A stretch of 64,000 bases of DNA from an uncultured Ignavibacteriota bacterium (GCA_903861125.1 CAIOTF010000023.1:248001-312000), one strand, 5' to 3'. Positions 46,001 through 55,141 are shown, numbered from the stretch's first letter. A program made the numbers and translations. Notes: generated by a model from the letters alone, not told the origin.

Positions 46001-46669
46001 TGGATTATGGGTGGTGACGGATGGGCATACGATATCGGTTTTGGCGGATTGGATCACGTGATCGCGTCGGGCCGCAACGTGAACATTCTTGTTCTTGATA
46101 CGGAAGTCTATTCCAACACCGGCGGACAGATGTCTAAAGCAACCCCGCGCGGAGCTGTTGCAAAATTTGCTGCAGGCGGAAAGCCCTCCGGAAAGAAAGA
46201 TCTTGGTTTAATCGCAATGAGCTACGGCAACACGTATGTTGCACAGATCGCCATGGGTGCAAACGACCTTCAAACCGTGAAAGCGGTGCTGGAAGCCGAA
46301 GCGTACGACGGACCATCGCTGATTATCGCGTACAGTCATTGTATCGCACATGGTATCAACATGACCAAGGGGATGAACGCTCAAAAACTTGCAGTGGATT
46401 CCGGTTACTGGCCGTTATACCGCTACAATCCTTGGCTGGTAAAAGAAGGAAAGAATCCGTTCCAACTCGATTCAAAACCGCCGAAGATGAAATTCGAAGA
46501 ATTTGCCTACAACGAGATCCGGTACAAGATGCTGACCAAGATGGATCCTGAAAAAGCAAAACGACTTCTGCTCGAAGCACAGGAAGATGTGCAGAAGAAG
46601 TGGAGATTCTACGAACAACTGGCGGCAATGAATTTTGCAGTGCCGCAGGAAACAACGGAAAGTCATTAA
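43079..46669 (+). CDS. nifJ: pyruvate:ferredoxin (flavodoxin) oxidoreductase
   Basis: The start is at ATG 43079 (MSTVKRELVIIDGNEAAA), giving 1196 residues; an upstream frame to 43004 lacks family similarity. All PFOR domains are fused in one chain: the pyruvate-binding opening (YPITPSSNMGEW), domain II, the CoA-binding region, two 4Fe-4S motifs (CIQCGKCALVCPH about 698 and CTGCGICVEICP about 754), and the TPP domain with the third cluster's CTGCGETPY (about 827) and GDGWAYDIGFGGLDHV (about 979). It decarboxylates pyruvate to acetyl-CoA and reduces ferredoxin. It shares an operon with the PyrD-like and Rrf2 genes. Confidence 0.96.
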   Translation: MSTVKRELVIIDGNEAAAFIAHKTNEVIAIYPITPSSNMGEWCDQWSSEGRKNIWGTVPSVTEMQSEGGASGAVHGALQTGSLTTTFTASQGLLLMIPNMFKIAGELTSTVFHVSARSIAAQGLSIFGDHSDVMSARSTGWGMLCSHNVQEVMDFALISQAATLEARVPFIHFFDGFRTSHEVMKVEELAVEDIKAMMNDELISEHRKRGLTPNKPVMRGTAQNPDVYFQARETVNPFYERCPDIVQKAMDQFAKIVGRQYHLFDYFGAPDAERIIVIMGSGSEAVHETVEALLEKGEKIGVVKIRLFRPFSIKHFIDAFPATTKSIAVLDRTKEPGGAGEPMYQDIVTALHEYFTTDNVKFKKYPKVVGGRYGLSSKEFTPAMVKAVYEELSKEKPKNHFTIGINDDLSHTSLEFDPNYTTEKSDVIRSLFYGLGADGTVGANKNSIKIIGEDTNFYGQGYFVYDSKKSGSTTVSHLRFGPRPIHSTYLISQANFVACHQWQFLEKFDMLSSIVEGGTFLLNSPFSKDRVWENLPMKVQEQIIKKKLNFYVIDGNAVAVKTGMGTRVNTIMQTCFFAISGVLPKDEAIEAIKHSIKKTYGRKGEDIVKMNYAAVDGTIENLFKVDYPNKVTSTIQLPPVVANNAPEFVKNVTAMMIAGQGDSIPVSMLPIDGTYPVGTTMWEKRNIATEIPVWDAEWCIQCGKCALVCPHASIRIKVYENNLVGGAPDTFKHMLYKGNDYKGQAYTIQVAPEDCTGCGICVEICPAKNKKETKYKALNMMAQPPLREKEKANWDYFLTIPEADRRTVDVKTIKGSQFLQPLFEFSGACTGCGETPYVKLVSQLFGDRTIVANATGCSSIYGGNLPTTPWTTNNDGRGPAWANSLFEDNAEFGFGFRLSLDKQTEYARELLIKLIPQLNETLVNELLSSVQSSEAEIYNQRERVKQLKHLLEPIHIPEAKQLLQLADSLVKKSVWIMGGDGWAYDIGFGGLDHVIASGRNVNILVLDTEVYSNTGGQMSKATPRGAVAKFAAGGKPSGKKDLGLIAMSYGNTYVAQIAMGANDLQTVKAVLEAEAYDGPSLIIAYSHCIAHGINMTKGMNAQKLAVDSGYWPLYRYNPWLVKEGKNPFQLDSKPPKMKFEEFAYNEIRYKMLTKMDPEKAKRLLLEAQEDVQKKWRFYEQLAAMNFAVPQETTESH

Positions 46670-46677
46670 CAAACGAC

Positions 46678-46705
46678 GGCGGACCGTTGTTGTAATTGGT
46701 CCGCC
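46678..46705 (+). other. intercistronic stem-loop
   Basis: GGCGGACC (46678-46685) and GGTCCGCC (46698-46705) form a perfect 8-bp GC-rich stem between nifJ and the PyrD-like gene. With no T-run it is more likely an mRNA-stabilising or processing hairpin that sets the ratio of the two products. Confidence 0.5.
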
Positions 46706-46735
46706 ATTCCAACGATTTTACGGAGAAAAAATATT

Positions 46736-47725
46736 ATGGACTTGTCAACTCAATATCTCGGACTGAATCTTAAGAACCCGATCATACCCTCTGCCTCACC
46801 AATGTCGCGAACCGTCGGAAGTGTTCGGCTGATGGAAGATTACGGCGCTTCGGCTGTCGTACTTTTTTCGATCTTCGAGGAACAGATACGACACGAAACA
46901 AAAGAAATGCATCATCATCTTACGTATCACGCGGAAAGTTTTGCTGAAGCAACGTCATATTTTCCCGAAGCACATGAATACCACAGCGGTCCGGATGAGT
47001 ACCTTAATCATATCAGAAAGCTGAAGGAATCAGTGAACATCCCTATCATCGGCAGCATCAACGGCGTTACCGATGGGGGTTGGGTAGAATATGCAAAACT
47101 GATCCAACAGGCCGGTGCCGATGCATTGGAACTGAATATCTATTATATCCCAACCGACCCGAACATGACCAGCGATGATATCGAACAGACGTATCTTGAT
47201 ATCGTAAAAGATGTACGCAATCAGGTTACGATTCCTGTTGCGGTAAAATTGTCGCCGTTCTTCACCTCGCTGTCAAATGTTGCAAAGCGGCTTGATAATA
47301 TCGGTGTAAACGGCCTTGTACTCTTCAATCGCTTTTACCAGCCGGATATCAATCTCGATACGCTGAATGTTGAACCCGGCGTTGTTCTCAGCTCTTCCAA
47401 TTCCATGCGGCTGCCCCTGCGCTGGGTTGGAATTTTATACAAAAAAATTAAAGCGGATCTTGCCGCAACAACGGGCGTTCACACCGGCGAGGATGTCATT
47501 AAACTGGTCATGGCCGGCGCCAATGCAACAATGATGTGTTCAGCGCTGCTTCGGCATGGACCCAGAAAAATCCGCGAAGTACTGACCGAGGTTCAGCAAT
47601 GGATGGTGGAACATGAGTATTCATCGTTGAACGACATGCGCGGAAGCATGAGCCATCAATCGGTGGCAGATCCGTCGTCATTCGAGCGCGCAAATTATAT
47701 GAAAGCATTACAAACATACATGTGA
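46736..47725 (+). CDS. dihydroorotate dehydrogenase-like protein
   Basis: A 329-residue FMN TIM-barrel protein of the PyrD-like group often found beside PFOR genes. The opening DLSTQYLGLNLKNPIIPSASP, the GADALELNIYYIP and PVAVKLSPFFTS segments and late TGVHTGEDVIKLVMAGANATM make up the FMN site. The active-site cysteine or serine of true PyrD is not obvious, so a role outside pyrimidine synthesis is likely. A GGAG site precedes the ATG. Confidence 0.87.
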   Translation: MDLSTQYLGLNLKNPIIPSASPMSRTVGSVRLMEDYGASAVVLFSIFEEQIRHETKEMHHHLTYHAESFAEATSYFPEAHEYHSGPDEYLNHIRKLKESVNIPIIGSINGVTDGGWVEYAKLIQQAGADALELNIYYIPTDPNMTSDDIEQTYLDIVKDVRNQVTIPVAVKLSPFFTSLSNVAKRLDNIGVNGLVLFNRFYQPDINLDTLNVEPGVVLSSSNSMRLPLRWVGILYKKIKADLAATTGVHTGEDVIKLVMAGANATMMCSALLRHGPRKIREVLTEVQQWMVEHEYSSLNDMRGSMSHQSVADPSSFERANYMKALQTYM

Positions 47726-47732
47726 GGGTAAT

Positions 47733-48167
47733 ATGTCAATTTTTTTTAGCAGACAATGCGAATACGCATTACAATCGGTCATCTATCTGGCACAAAAAAA
47801 ACAGGGGGAGATGACAACAATTAAAGAGATCTCATCTCACCTGAACATTCCGTTCCACTTTTTGGGTAAGATATTCCAGAAGCTTTCCCATAAGGGTTTG
47901 CTACATTCAATGAAGGGTGTCTCGGGGGGATTCTGGCTGGCCAAACCTGCGGAGGAGATCGTGCTGATGGATATCATCGTTGCGATCGACGGCAACGACA
48001 TTATGAGTCTTTGTGTTCTGGGCTATTCTGAATGCGACAACGAAGCTCCATGCGCTATGCATAACGAATGGAAAACAACAAAAGAAAATTTCTTTGCATC
48101 GTTGAGCAAGAAGAACATTCTTGACGTTGCCAAAGAAATAAAAAAAGACGGCTACAAAGCAGCGTAA
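47733..48167 (+). CDS. Rrf2 family Fe-S transcription regulator
   Basis: A 144-residue Rrf2 protein with an N-terminal winged helix (FSRQCEYALQSVIYLAQ, EISSHLNIPFHFLGKIFQKLSHKGLL) and a cysteine loop, CVLGYSECDNEAPC (about 90-103), fit to bind a 2Fe-2S or 4Fe-4S cluster. It starts 7 bp after the PyrD-like gene with a GAGGG site and probably controls the nifJ operon in response to redox or iron state; that target is inference from position. Confidence 0.9.
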   Translation: MSIFFSRQCEYALQSVIYLAQKKQGEMTTIKEISSHLNIPFHFLGKIFQKLSHKGLLHSMKGVSGGFWLAKPAEEIVLMDIIVAIDGNDIMSLCVLGYSECDNEAPCAMHNEWKTTKENFFASLSKKNILDVAKEIKKDGYKAA

Positions 48168-48538
48168 TTTTTCTTTCATTTCTTTTAACGGGTGATGTCC
48201 ATTCCAACGGACATCACCAATGTCTTGTTCCGCTTCAAAGCATAACCACACAGACAATATTTCACATAAATACTTTCTGTACAACCAATCATCCGCATTC
48301 TAAAATATGGATTCGCCGTTGTACAACCATGCGCGCGGTTCGGTTCCGCAATATGGCCCCCGCAATTAATAGTATTATAATTTATCCCTTCCTTTCAAAT
48401 CACGATTAACAATCCGCTCAACGAAAAAAGCAATGTTGCGGGACTATATTGTTTTGCCTAATTTGATTAGGTTTGTCGAAGTTGTTTATCGATTGATTAA
48501 GAGATCGTTATTATTTCATCATCGGAAGGCATATTATA
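48168..48538. other. intergenic region with hairpins, no gene seen
   Basis: About 370 bp with no supported ORF. It holds the hairpin at 48191-48218 and a short inverted repeat CCTAAT/ATTAGG (48457-48471) about 70 bp before the membrane-protein gene, which could be an operator. Confidence 0.5.
48191..48218 (+). terminator. stem-loop after the Rrf2 gene
   Basis: GGTGATGTCC (48191-48200) and GGACATCACC (48209-48218) form a perfect 10-bp stem with an 8-nt loop, 24 bp after the stop. It lacks a T-run, like the hairpins at 1796 and 46678. Confidence 0.55.
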
Positions 48539-48937
48539 ATGGAAAACAATTCAGATAAAAATGTATCCGCAGTGCGTGTTCGGATAGCACGATGGCGCGA
48601 AACATTTTTTGCACAAAAATACCGTTTCGACCTTGGCCAATCATTTCTTGTGGTGGCCAATTTTACACTGCTGATTATCACCGCCAGCGATAAACTGCAG
48701 ATTTTTTTCGGCATTCCGCGCCTACGATCTCTTCTGATCGTTATAGTTCCCGTGGGATTTATTGGTGTTTGGCTCTTTGGTTATTTTATGGATAAAGTTG
48801 TACGCGCAGCGCAGATGAGCGAACGCCAGACAGTCAGACGAAGCGAGGTGTGGACCAGACACAACGAGCAAATGGACAGAATTGAAAATGAAATGCGTGA
48901 GATCCGCCGTATGCTGGAAGAAAAGCACTCAACGTAA
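48539..48937 (+). CDS. two-helix membrane protein with coiled-coil tail
   Basis: I do not recognise this 132-residue protein. It has two hydrophobic helices (about 35-53 and 62-83) and a charged C-terminal coiled coil (RRSEVWTRHNEQMDRIENEMREIRRMLEEK). A GGAAGG ribosome-binding site precedes the ATG. It stands alone. Confidence 0.7.
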   Translation: MENNSDKNVSAVRVRIARWRETFFAQKYRFDLGQSFLVVANFTLLIITASDKLQIFFGIPRLRSLLIVIVPVGFIGVWLFGYFMDKVVRAAQMSERQTVRRSEVWTRHNEQMDRIENEMREIRRMLEEKHST

Positions 48938-49041
48938 GACTTTATTTGAGCCGTTGATATTCTGTTAAACTCGGGCTACATTATTCCGATAATTCTGCGG
49001 CACAGAAGTGTATCACCATCATCAGTTTATACGGTACGACT

Positions 49042-49527
49042 ATGGGAATAAAAATATTTATCACCGGCGGCACGTTTGATAAAGAATATAATGAGCTGAA
49101 CGGTCAGCTCTTCTTCAACAAAACGCATCTGCATGAAATGCTCTCGCTCGGCCGTTCGCGCATCGAAGTGAACATTGCCACGCTGATGATGATCGACAGT
49201 CTTGATATGACCGATGCCGACCGCGAAACGATCGCACAGCAATGTCTAAATGCATCCGAAAACAAGATCGTCATTACGCACGGTACCGATACGATGGTGG
49301 AAACAGCGCGGTTTCTTGCCGCTAAGATACAGAACAAAACCATTGTTCTTACCGGTGCAATGATCCCGTATAAATTCGGCAGTTCGGACGGATTGTTCAA
49401 TTTAGGAAGCGCGCTGGCATTTGTGCAGACTCTGCCGAATGGTATTTATATTTCAATGAACGGACGGTATTTTATGTGGAACAACGTCCGGAAGAATAAA
49501 AACATGGGCGAGTTCGAAGAATTATAG
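49042..49527 (+). CDS. short asparaginase-domain protein
   Basis: Residues 1-161 correspond to the N-terminal domain of L-asparaginases: IFITGGTFDK (catalytic threonine region) and ITHGTDTMVETA are both present, as is LTGAMIPYKFGSSDG. The usual C-terminal domain (about 150 residues) is missing. Stand-alone proteins of this length exist as a family, so it is probably not a truncation, but whether it has asparaginase activity is unknown. Confidence 0.82.
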   Translation: MGIKIFITGGTFDKEYNELNGQLFFNKTHLHEMLSLGRSRIEVNIATLMMIDSLDMTDADRETIAQQCLNASENKIVITHGTDTMVETARFLAAKIQNKTIVLTGAMIPYKFGSSDGLFNLGSALAFVQTLPNGIYISMNGRYFMWNNVRKNKNMGEFEEL

Positions 49528-49623
49528 TTCGTTGTCGTTTTCATGCATAGAAACACCATCTTACCCGTCTTTAATAATTGATGGATACACCTCCTCTCTG
49601 TTGCGATTAATCTTGTTGATCAT

Positions 49624-51537
49624 ATGAAAAATACTTTCTCGTTTCAGAAAATCTATAGTTCCATTCTTGTGCTTCTGCTGATCTGTTCTTCTTCACCGGC
49701 ACAGAACAACACTATGCTTCAACTGATCCCGCAGCCTGTCACGGTGGCGCCGATGAGCGGTTCTTTCACTCTTACCGCCGCTTCTTCCATCGCCTATGAC
49801 GGAGTTGAATCACGCTTTGCCGCCGAGATGTTTGCTCAAAAAATTAATCTTCCCACCGGATATTCCATAATGCCGCGTGAAGGAACGGACGGCTCTATCC
49901 GGTTCATGCTTTTTGAAAAAAAGAATCAGCAGATCGGCACGGAAGGATATGTTCTTGAGGTATTGCCGGGCGGCATCAGTATTTCCGCCAACAATTCCGC
50001 CGGTTTGCTATATGGCATGCAAACTCTACTTCAGTTACTGCCGAAAGAAATTGAAGGCAAGATAGTCTCAACTATTGATTGGACGGTCCCTGCTGTGCGG
50101 ATTATTGATTACCCGCGATTCAAATGGCGGGGAATTATGCTCGATGTAAGCAGGAACTTCTTCTCTAAGCAGGATGTAAAATCATACATCGATCAGATTG
50201 TGCGTTACAAATATAATATTTTCCATTGGCACTTAAGCGACGATCACGGTTGGCGAATCGAGATCAAATCCCTTCCAAAATTAACTACTGTTGGTGCGTG
50301 GCGCGTTGAACGTGCAGGCGCATTCGGATCACGCACAGATCCCTTGCCGGGAGAAAAAGCAACCGTCGGCGGATTTTATACGCAGGATGATATAAAAGAA
50401 ATTGTTCAGTTTGCTCGGCAGCGTAATGTAACGATCGTTCCCGAGATCGATCTGCCCGGACACAGCATGGCGGCAATCGCATCGTATCCCGAATTAAGCT
50501 GTAAAAAAGATCCGGGAACAATGGTTAATCCCGGTACGCATTTTGCCGAATGGTATGGGAACGGTACGTTCAAAATGTTCATCGAAAATACGCTCAATCC
50601 CTCCGATGAAAATGTGTACGGATTTATAGAGAAGGTGTTCAGTGAAGTTGCGGCACTCTTTCCGGGTCCGTACATCCACGTCGGCGGGGACGAATGCTAC
50701 AAAGGATATTGGGCTCAGGATACCGGCTGCATAGCACTGATGAAACGGTTGAACATCCGCCACGTTGAAGATCTTCAGGGATATTTCATGAACCGTGTGG
50801 AAAAGATACTGAAAGCAAAAGGAAAAAAAATGCTTGGTTGGGATGAGATCCTTGAGGGAGGCATCTCCCCCGACGCTACCGTGATGAGTTGGCGTGGTGT
50901 GAGAGGGGGAATTGAAGCAGCGCGAACGGGCCATGATGTGGTTATGACACCGACAACATTTTCCTATCTGGATTACAATCAGGGAGATCAAACAGTCGAT
51001 CCGCCGATCTATGCGGCTTTGCGGGTGAAAAAGAGTTATAGTTTCGAACCTGTTCCCGACGGCGTTGATGCAAAATATATTTTAGGCGGACAGGGAAATC
51101 TCTGGACAGAACAAATCCCGAATCTTCGCGCTGCTGAATACATGTCCTATCCCCGCGCCTGGGCGCTTGCCGAAGTATACTGGTCACCAAAAGAAAAAAG
51201 AGAATGGGGAAATTTTTCACGGAGGATGGAAATGCATTTCACCCGCGCGGAAGCGGCCGACATTAATTATTCCCGTGCTTCATACGATGCCATCATCAAG
51301 ACTGCCATGAAAAATGACACCATCATTCTTACGATGGACAAAGAACTTTCTGATCTGGATATTTATTACACGATCGACGATACGATGCCCGACGATCATT
51401 CGCTCCGGTACACGAATGCCGTTGCATTGCCAAACGGCCCCGTAACACTCCGCGCCATTACGTACAGGAACGGAAAGCCGATTGGGCATCTGATCACGTT
51501 GAAACAGGATGAACTGCAAAAGCGGGCGGGGAAATAA
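49624..51537 (+). CDS. beta-N-acetylhexosaminidase (GH20)
   Basis: A 637-residue exported glycosidase: signal peptide (about 1-26), GH20b domain (about 33-155) and catalytic barrel. The barrel opens with FKWRGIMLDVSRNF, contains WHLSDDHGWRIEI and has the catalytic Asp-Glu pair in HVGGDECYK (about 352-360), plus the active-site tryptophans in MSWRG and GNLWTEQI. It ends in a chitobiase-type C-terminal domain (about 545-625). It removes terminal GlcNAc/GalNAc from chitin, glycans or cell wall fragments in the periplasm or outside. Confidence 0.93.
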   Translation: MKNTFSFQKIYSSILVLLLICSSSPAQNNTMLQLIPQPVTVAPMSGSFTLTAASSIAYDGVESRFAAEMFAQKINLPTGYSIMPREGTDGSIRFMLFEKKNQQIGTEGYVLEVLPGGISISANNSAGLLYGMQTLLQLLPKEIEGKIVSTIDWTVPAVRIIDYPRFKWRGIMLDVSRNFFSKQDVKSYIDQIVRYKYNIFHWHLSDDHGWRIEIKSLPKLTTVGAWRVERAGAFGSRTDPLPGEKATVGGFYTQDDIKEIVQFARQRNVTIVPEIDLPGHSMAAIASYPELSCKKDPGTMVNPGTHFAEWYGNGTFKMFIENTLNPSDENVYGFIEKVFSEVAALFPGPYIHVGGDECYKGYWAQDTGCIALMKRLNIRHVEDLQGYFMNRVEKILKAKGKKMLGWDEILEGGISPDATVMSWRGVRGGIEAARTGHDVVMTPTTFSYLDYNQGDQTVDPPIYAALRVKKSYSFEPVPDGVDAKYILGGQGNLWTEQIPNLRAAEYMSYPRAWALAEVYWSPKEKREWGNFSRRMEMHFTRAEAADINYSRASYDAIIKTAMKNDTIILTMDKELSDLDIYYTIDDTMPDDHSLRYTNAVALPNGPVTLRAITYRNGKPIGHLITLKQDELQKRAGK

Positions 51538-51584
51538 ACGGATCGGTTGTTTTATAAAACAACGTGTACCGTTCTTATTGCAGA

Positions 51585-52262
51585 TTATTGTTTTTTTTGT
51601 TTTTCCTCTGCGGCATGATGTTTCACGATCTTCGCCTGCGTGTGAAAAATCACTTCTTCGGCAATGTTGGTTGTCAGATCGGCCACGCGCTCCAGGTTTC
51701 TGCTGATACGTAGCAGTTCCAATCCCCCTTCGATGCTCTTCATATCATTTTTTATGAACTGGATCACTTTCGAATTCATTCCGCGGTTCAGCGCATCAAT
51801 ACGGTCATCGCTCTCCAGTACGCTCTGAGCCTGCAGCGCATTCAAATGAATGAAGCTGTCGAGTGCCTGCTGGAACATTTCTTTGGCGATCTTTGCCATG
51901 TTCGGAATTTCCATCAACGGTTCGTCTTGCGGTGTTTCCGTTAACCGGTAAGCCGATTCGGCGATATTCACCGCATGGTCGCCGATACGCTCAAGGTCGT
52001 TGTTGATCTTCTGGATAGCCAGGATCAACCGCAAATCGCTCGCCACAGGCTGCTGCAGTGCAAGCAGATCTACGACCATGTTATCGATTTCGATCTCGAA
52101 TTGATTGATGGTTCCATCCGATGCGATCACTCGAGATGCCAGCGCCGCATCATTTTTCATCACTGCATCAAGCGCATTAAACAAATTTTGTTCAACTGCA
52201 CTTCCCATTCTTATAACATTGGATTTTAATAGTTCAAGATCCTGCTGAAAATGCCGTTCCAT
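51585..52262 (-). CDS. phoU: phosphate transport regulator
   Basis: A 225-residue PhoU with its two repeats of a three-helix bundle and the metal-binding E/DxxxD motifs (NNDLERIGDHAVNIAE about 90-105 and SRNLERVADLTTNIAEEV about 190-207). It damps Pho signalling through PstB and the sensor kinase. It is the last gene of the pst run, 73 bp after pstB, and convergent with the GH20 gene. Confidence 0.95.
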   Translation of the reverse strand: MERHFQQDLELLKSNVIRMGSAVEQNLFNALDAVMKNDAALASRVIASDGTINQFEIEIDNMVVDLLALQQPVASDLRLILAIQKINNDLERIGDHAVNIAESAYRLTETPQDEPLMEIPNMAKIAKEMFQQALDSFIHLNALQAQSVLESDDRIDALNRGMNSKVIQFIKNDMKSIEGGLELLRISRNLERVADLTTNIAEEVIFHTQAKIVKHHAAEEKQKKQ

Positions 52263-52335
52263 AATTCACCCTATTAATATATGTTGCCAATACAATTGCT
52301 TGTTTTATGTCATCCTTCGGCTCGACACAGAATAA

Positions 52336-53100
52336 TCAGCCGAAGCGTCCGGTAATATAATCTTCCGTTTGTTTCTTTCCCGGCATGGTAAATATCTTTT
52401 TTGTTTCATCGAATTCGATCTGCTCTCCCATATAGAAGAATGCCGTGAAATCGCTTACGCGGGCCGCCTGCTGCATATTATGCGTAACAATAACAATGGT
52501 ATACTTCCCTTTTAGCTCGTGGATCAACTCTTCGATCTTGGTGGTAGCAAGCGGATCAAGCGCGCTTGCCGGCTCATCCATCAGCAAAATTTCGGGATCG
52601 ACGGCAACGGCGCGCGCAATACATAACCGCTGTTGCTGTCCACCGGAAAGTGCCAATCCGCTTTTCGACAGATCATCCTTTACCTCGTCCCACAATGCGG
52701 CGCGGATGAGACTTCGTTCCACAATTTCGTCCAGCTGCTTCTTCTCTTTTATGTTGTTGATGCGGGGACCGTACGCAACATTGTCATATATGGATTTGGG
52801 GAAAGGATTGGATCGTTGAAAGATCATCCCGATCTTCTTCCTCAACTCAACCACATCGATTGCATCGTCGTAAATATTCACATTGTCAACTACAACGGTA
52901 CCGTCGCAGCGCGTATGTTCAATAAGATCGTTCATGCGGTTCAGCGACCGCAGGAATGTCGATTTCCCGCATCCGGAAGGACCGATCAGCGCCGTAACAC
53001 GGTGTTCCGGAACATTCATCGAAATATTTTTCAATGCATGTTTTTTTCCGTAATAAAAATTGAAATTATCAATCCGTATTTTTGTTTTCAGTTCATTCAT
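52336..53100 (-). CDS. pstB: phosphate ABC transporter ATPase
   Basis: A 254-residue PstB with Walker [10 protein letters not shown], the PstB-specific [20 protein letters not shown], signature [14 protein letters not shown] and Walker [14 protein letters not shown]. It powers phosphate import by PstCA. Confidence 0.97.
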   Translation of the reverse strand: MNELKTKIRIDNFNFYYGKKHALKNISMNVPEHRVTALIGPSGCGKSTFLRSLNRMNDLIEHTRCDGTVVVDNVNIYDDAIDVVELRKKIGMIFQRSNPFPKSIYDNVAYGPRINNIKEKKQLDEIVERSLIRAALWDEVKDDLSKSGLALSGGQQQRLCIARAVAVDPEILLMDEPASALDPLATTKIEELIHELKGKYTIVIVTHNMQQAARVSDFTAFFYMGEQIEFDETKKIFTMPGKKQTEDYITGRFG

Positions 53101-53132
53101 TGTCGTAGTGTAATAATGTCAGCAAAAATATA

Positions 53133-54035
53133 TCAATGTGCCATATTTTTTCGCACGCGATAGCGTAAAAATATTGCCGAAAAATTCAGCGCAAATGTTA
53201 ATACGAGCAGAACCAGTGTTGTTGCGTATTGTATTCCCCGCGTCGCTTCAACGTCTGGGGATTGTGTGGACATAATGTAGATATGATACCCGAGTTCCAT
53301 AAATTGATCGGAAAGCGAGTTGGGTAATTTGGGAAGAAAATACGCCGCACCTGTGAACAGGATCGGCGCTACTTCTCCCGCTCCACGGCTGACAGCAAGA
53401 ATTCCTCCGGTCAGCATACCGGCAAGAGAATTCGGCAGCACTATTTTCCATATTGTCTCAAACTTGGTGGCTCCCAGTGCAAGACTTGCTTCGCGCAATT
53501 CCCGCGGCACGGATTTCAGTGCTTCTTCTACCGACACTATCACCACCGGTAGCGTCAGGATCGCCATTGTCAGACTTGCCCAAAGTATGTTCGGCTGTCC
53601 CCACCGCAGCTGGCCCGCAGGCATTAACGCTTTATCCATAGAACTGCCCACAAACTGGATGAAAAATCCGAGACCGAACAGACCAAAAACAATCGCCGGA
53701 ATACCGGCAAGCGTATTCACTGCAAACCGGATCAGGCGCGCAAACGGTGAACGCTGGTTGGCATATTCGGTAAGATAGATCGCCGTGATCGTTCCGATCG
53801 GAACGCCGATGATCGACATGATGACAACGAGAAGAAATGTTCCGAAGATGGCGGGAAATATTCCCCCCTGCGTCATTCCTTCGGTCGGTTTCCCGGTCAA
53901 AAATTCCCATGTGATCGTTGAAGAACCTTCAATAATAATGTTTCCCATCACCACAGCGACAATGGCTAAAATGAAAAAAGCCGATAATGCAGTTGCGGAT
54001 GAAACTGATGCGCTCAATATTTTTTTCTGTATCAT
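53133..54035 (-). CDS. pstA: phosphate ABC transporter permease
   Basis: A 300-residue PstA permease with about six membrane helices and the EAA-type loop (EALKSVPRELREASLALGATKFETIWKIVLP). It begins 3 bp after pstC, so the two are co-translated. Confidence 0.96.
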   Translation of the reverse strand: MIQKKILSASVSSATALSAFFILAIVAVVMGNIIIEGSSTITWEFLTGKPTEGMTQGGIFPAIFGTFLLVVIMSIIGVPIGTITAIYLTEYANQRSPFARLIRFAVNTLAGIPAIVFGLFGLGFFIQFVGSSMDKALMPAGQLRWGQPNILWASLTMAILTLPVVIVSVEEALKSVPRELREASLALGATKFETIWKIVLPNSLAGMLTGGILAVSRGAGEVAPILFTGAAYFLPKLPNSLSDQFMELGYHIYIMSTQSPDVEATRGIQYATTLVLLVLTFALNFSAIFLRYRVRKNMAH

Positions 54036-54038
54036 CGC

Positions 54039-55064
54039 TTATATGCCCTGAAATTTTTTCATCATGCGCTGCCGCACAAATAATTCGGCAATAGCATTCA
54101 GAACAAATGTGAAAAGGAACAGGATCGAACCAATAAGAAAAAGCACATTGTAATGTGTTTCGCCGAACACAACCTCGGCCATTTCCGCTCCGATCGTAGC
54201 CGACATAGTGCGCACCGGTTCAAAAAGAGAGGCGGAGAGCATTGCGGCATTACCAGTAGCCATCAGCACGATCATTGTTTCCCCAAATGCCCTGCCGATG
54301 CCGAGTAATACTGCGGCAAAAATTCCGGGTGTTGCAGCGGGCAGAACAACATAGATGGCGGTCTCCCACTTTGATGCCCCAAGCGCCAGCGATGCTTCGG
54401 TCAGCGATCCGGGAACGCGAGAGATAGCATCTTCGGTGATGGAGTAGATAATCGGAATCACCGCAAAAGAAAGGGCAACGCCGCCGACAAAAGCATTGAG
54501 CCTATATTGATATCCAAAAATATTTTGTATCAACGATGCCAGAACGATCAACGCAAAAAATCCTATCACCACCGACGGAATACCGGCAAGAATTTCGATC
54601 GCCGGTTTCATCAGTTCCTTTGCCCACTTCGGTGCGAAGGACGATGTGAAAAGCGCCGCAAGAATTGCGATTGGTACCGCAAACAGAACGGCAATCAGTG
54701 AGACCTTTAAGCTCCCCAGCACCAGCGGTACGATTCCAAACTTTGGTTTTCCGGAAACAGGCTGCCATGTTGTTCCGGTGAGATTATCGATAGATGCAAT
54801 CCCTTCGGTGTCATGCGAACTCGTTTTACTTTGCATTGCCACTTCCTGAACACCCTCGCCTCCGTATGTCTCCTGCTGTTCAATCTGAGCCGGCACCGAA
54901 GATGCTTCCGCATCCGCGCCGTAAAATATCGGGAGTGTTTCACGAAAGACGAAAACAAAGATAAGCGTGATCATCGCCAATGAGAAGAATGCGACGATCG
55001 TAACAACCTTCTCGGCAATTACTTCGCCGAGTCTGAACTTCTTTTTTAATTGGTTTTGCGGCAT
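54039..55064 (-). CDS. pstC: phosphate ABC transporter permease
   Basis: A 341-residue PstC permease with the EAA-type loop (EDAISRVPGSLTEASLALGASKWETAIYVVLP). Between helix 1 and helix 2 it has a hydrophilic insert of about 50 residues (IEQQETYGG...PVSGKPKF) that lengthens the periplasmic loop compared with E. coli PstC. It has its own upstream region after the pstS terminator, with a Pho-box-like repeat 50 bp before the start. Confidence 0.95.
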   Translation of the reverse strand: MPQNQLKKKFRLGEVIAEKVVTIVAFFSLAMITLIFVFVFRETLPIFYGADAEASSVPAQIEQQETYGGEGVQEVAMQSKTSSHDTEGIASIDNLTGTTWQPVSGKPKFGIVPLVLGSLKVSLIAVLFAVPIAILAALFTSSFAPKWAKELMKPAIEILAGIPSVVIGFFALIVLASLIQNIFGYQYRLNAFVGGVALSFAVIPIIYSITEDAISRVPGSLTEASLALGASKWETAIYVVLPAATPGIFAAVLLGIGRAFGETMIVLMATGNAAMLSASLFEPVRTMSATIGAEMAEVVFGETHYNVLFLIGSILFLFTFVLNAIAELFVRQRMMKKFQGI

Positions 55065-55113
55065 TATATACCTTAATAAATCGTATTAAGGTACGCAGAG
55101 GGTATGTTTTTAC

Positions 55114-55141
55114 TGTTAATGCAATGTTAAGGAATTGTTAC
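55114..55141 (-). promoter_or_regulatory. Pho-box-like direct repeats upstream of pstC
   Basis: On the coding (minus) strand the hexamers GTAACA, TTAACA, TTAACA follow each other with 5-bp spacers, an exact 11-bp period, ending 49 bp before the pstC ATG. This matches the TTAACA-N5 architecture known for PhoP boxes and the 11-bp period of PhoB boxes. It lies directly after the pstS terminator, where a new promoter is expected. Confidence 0.65.

Noticed and set aside
48453-48475. Bacteroidetes-type promoter (TTTG ... TAGGTTTG) before the membrane-protein gene
   Set aside because: The spacing is far shorter than the usual -33/-7 distance.
51602-51617. CCTCTGCGGC as another copy of the GxxExxY-flanking repeat
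   Set aside because: It lies in the phoU coding region, and the match is too short.
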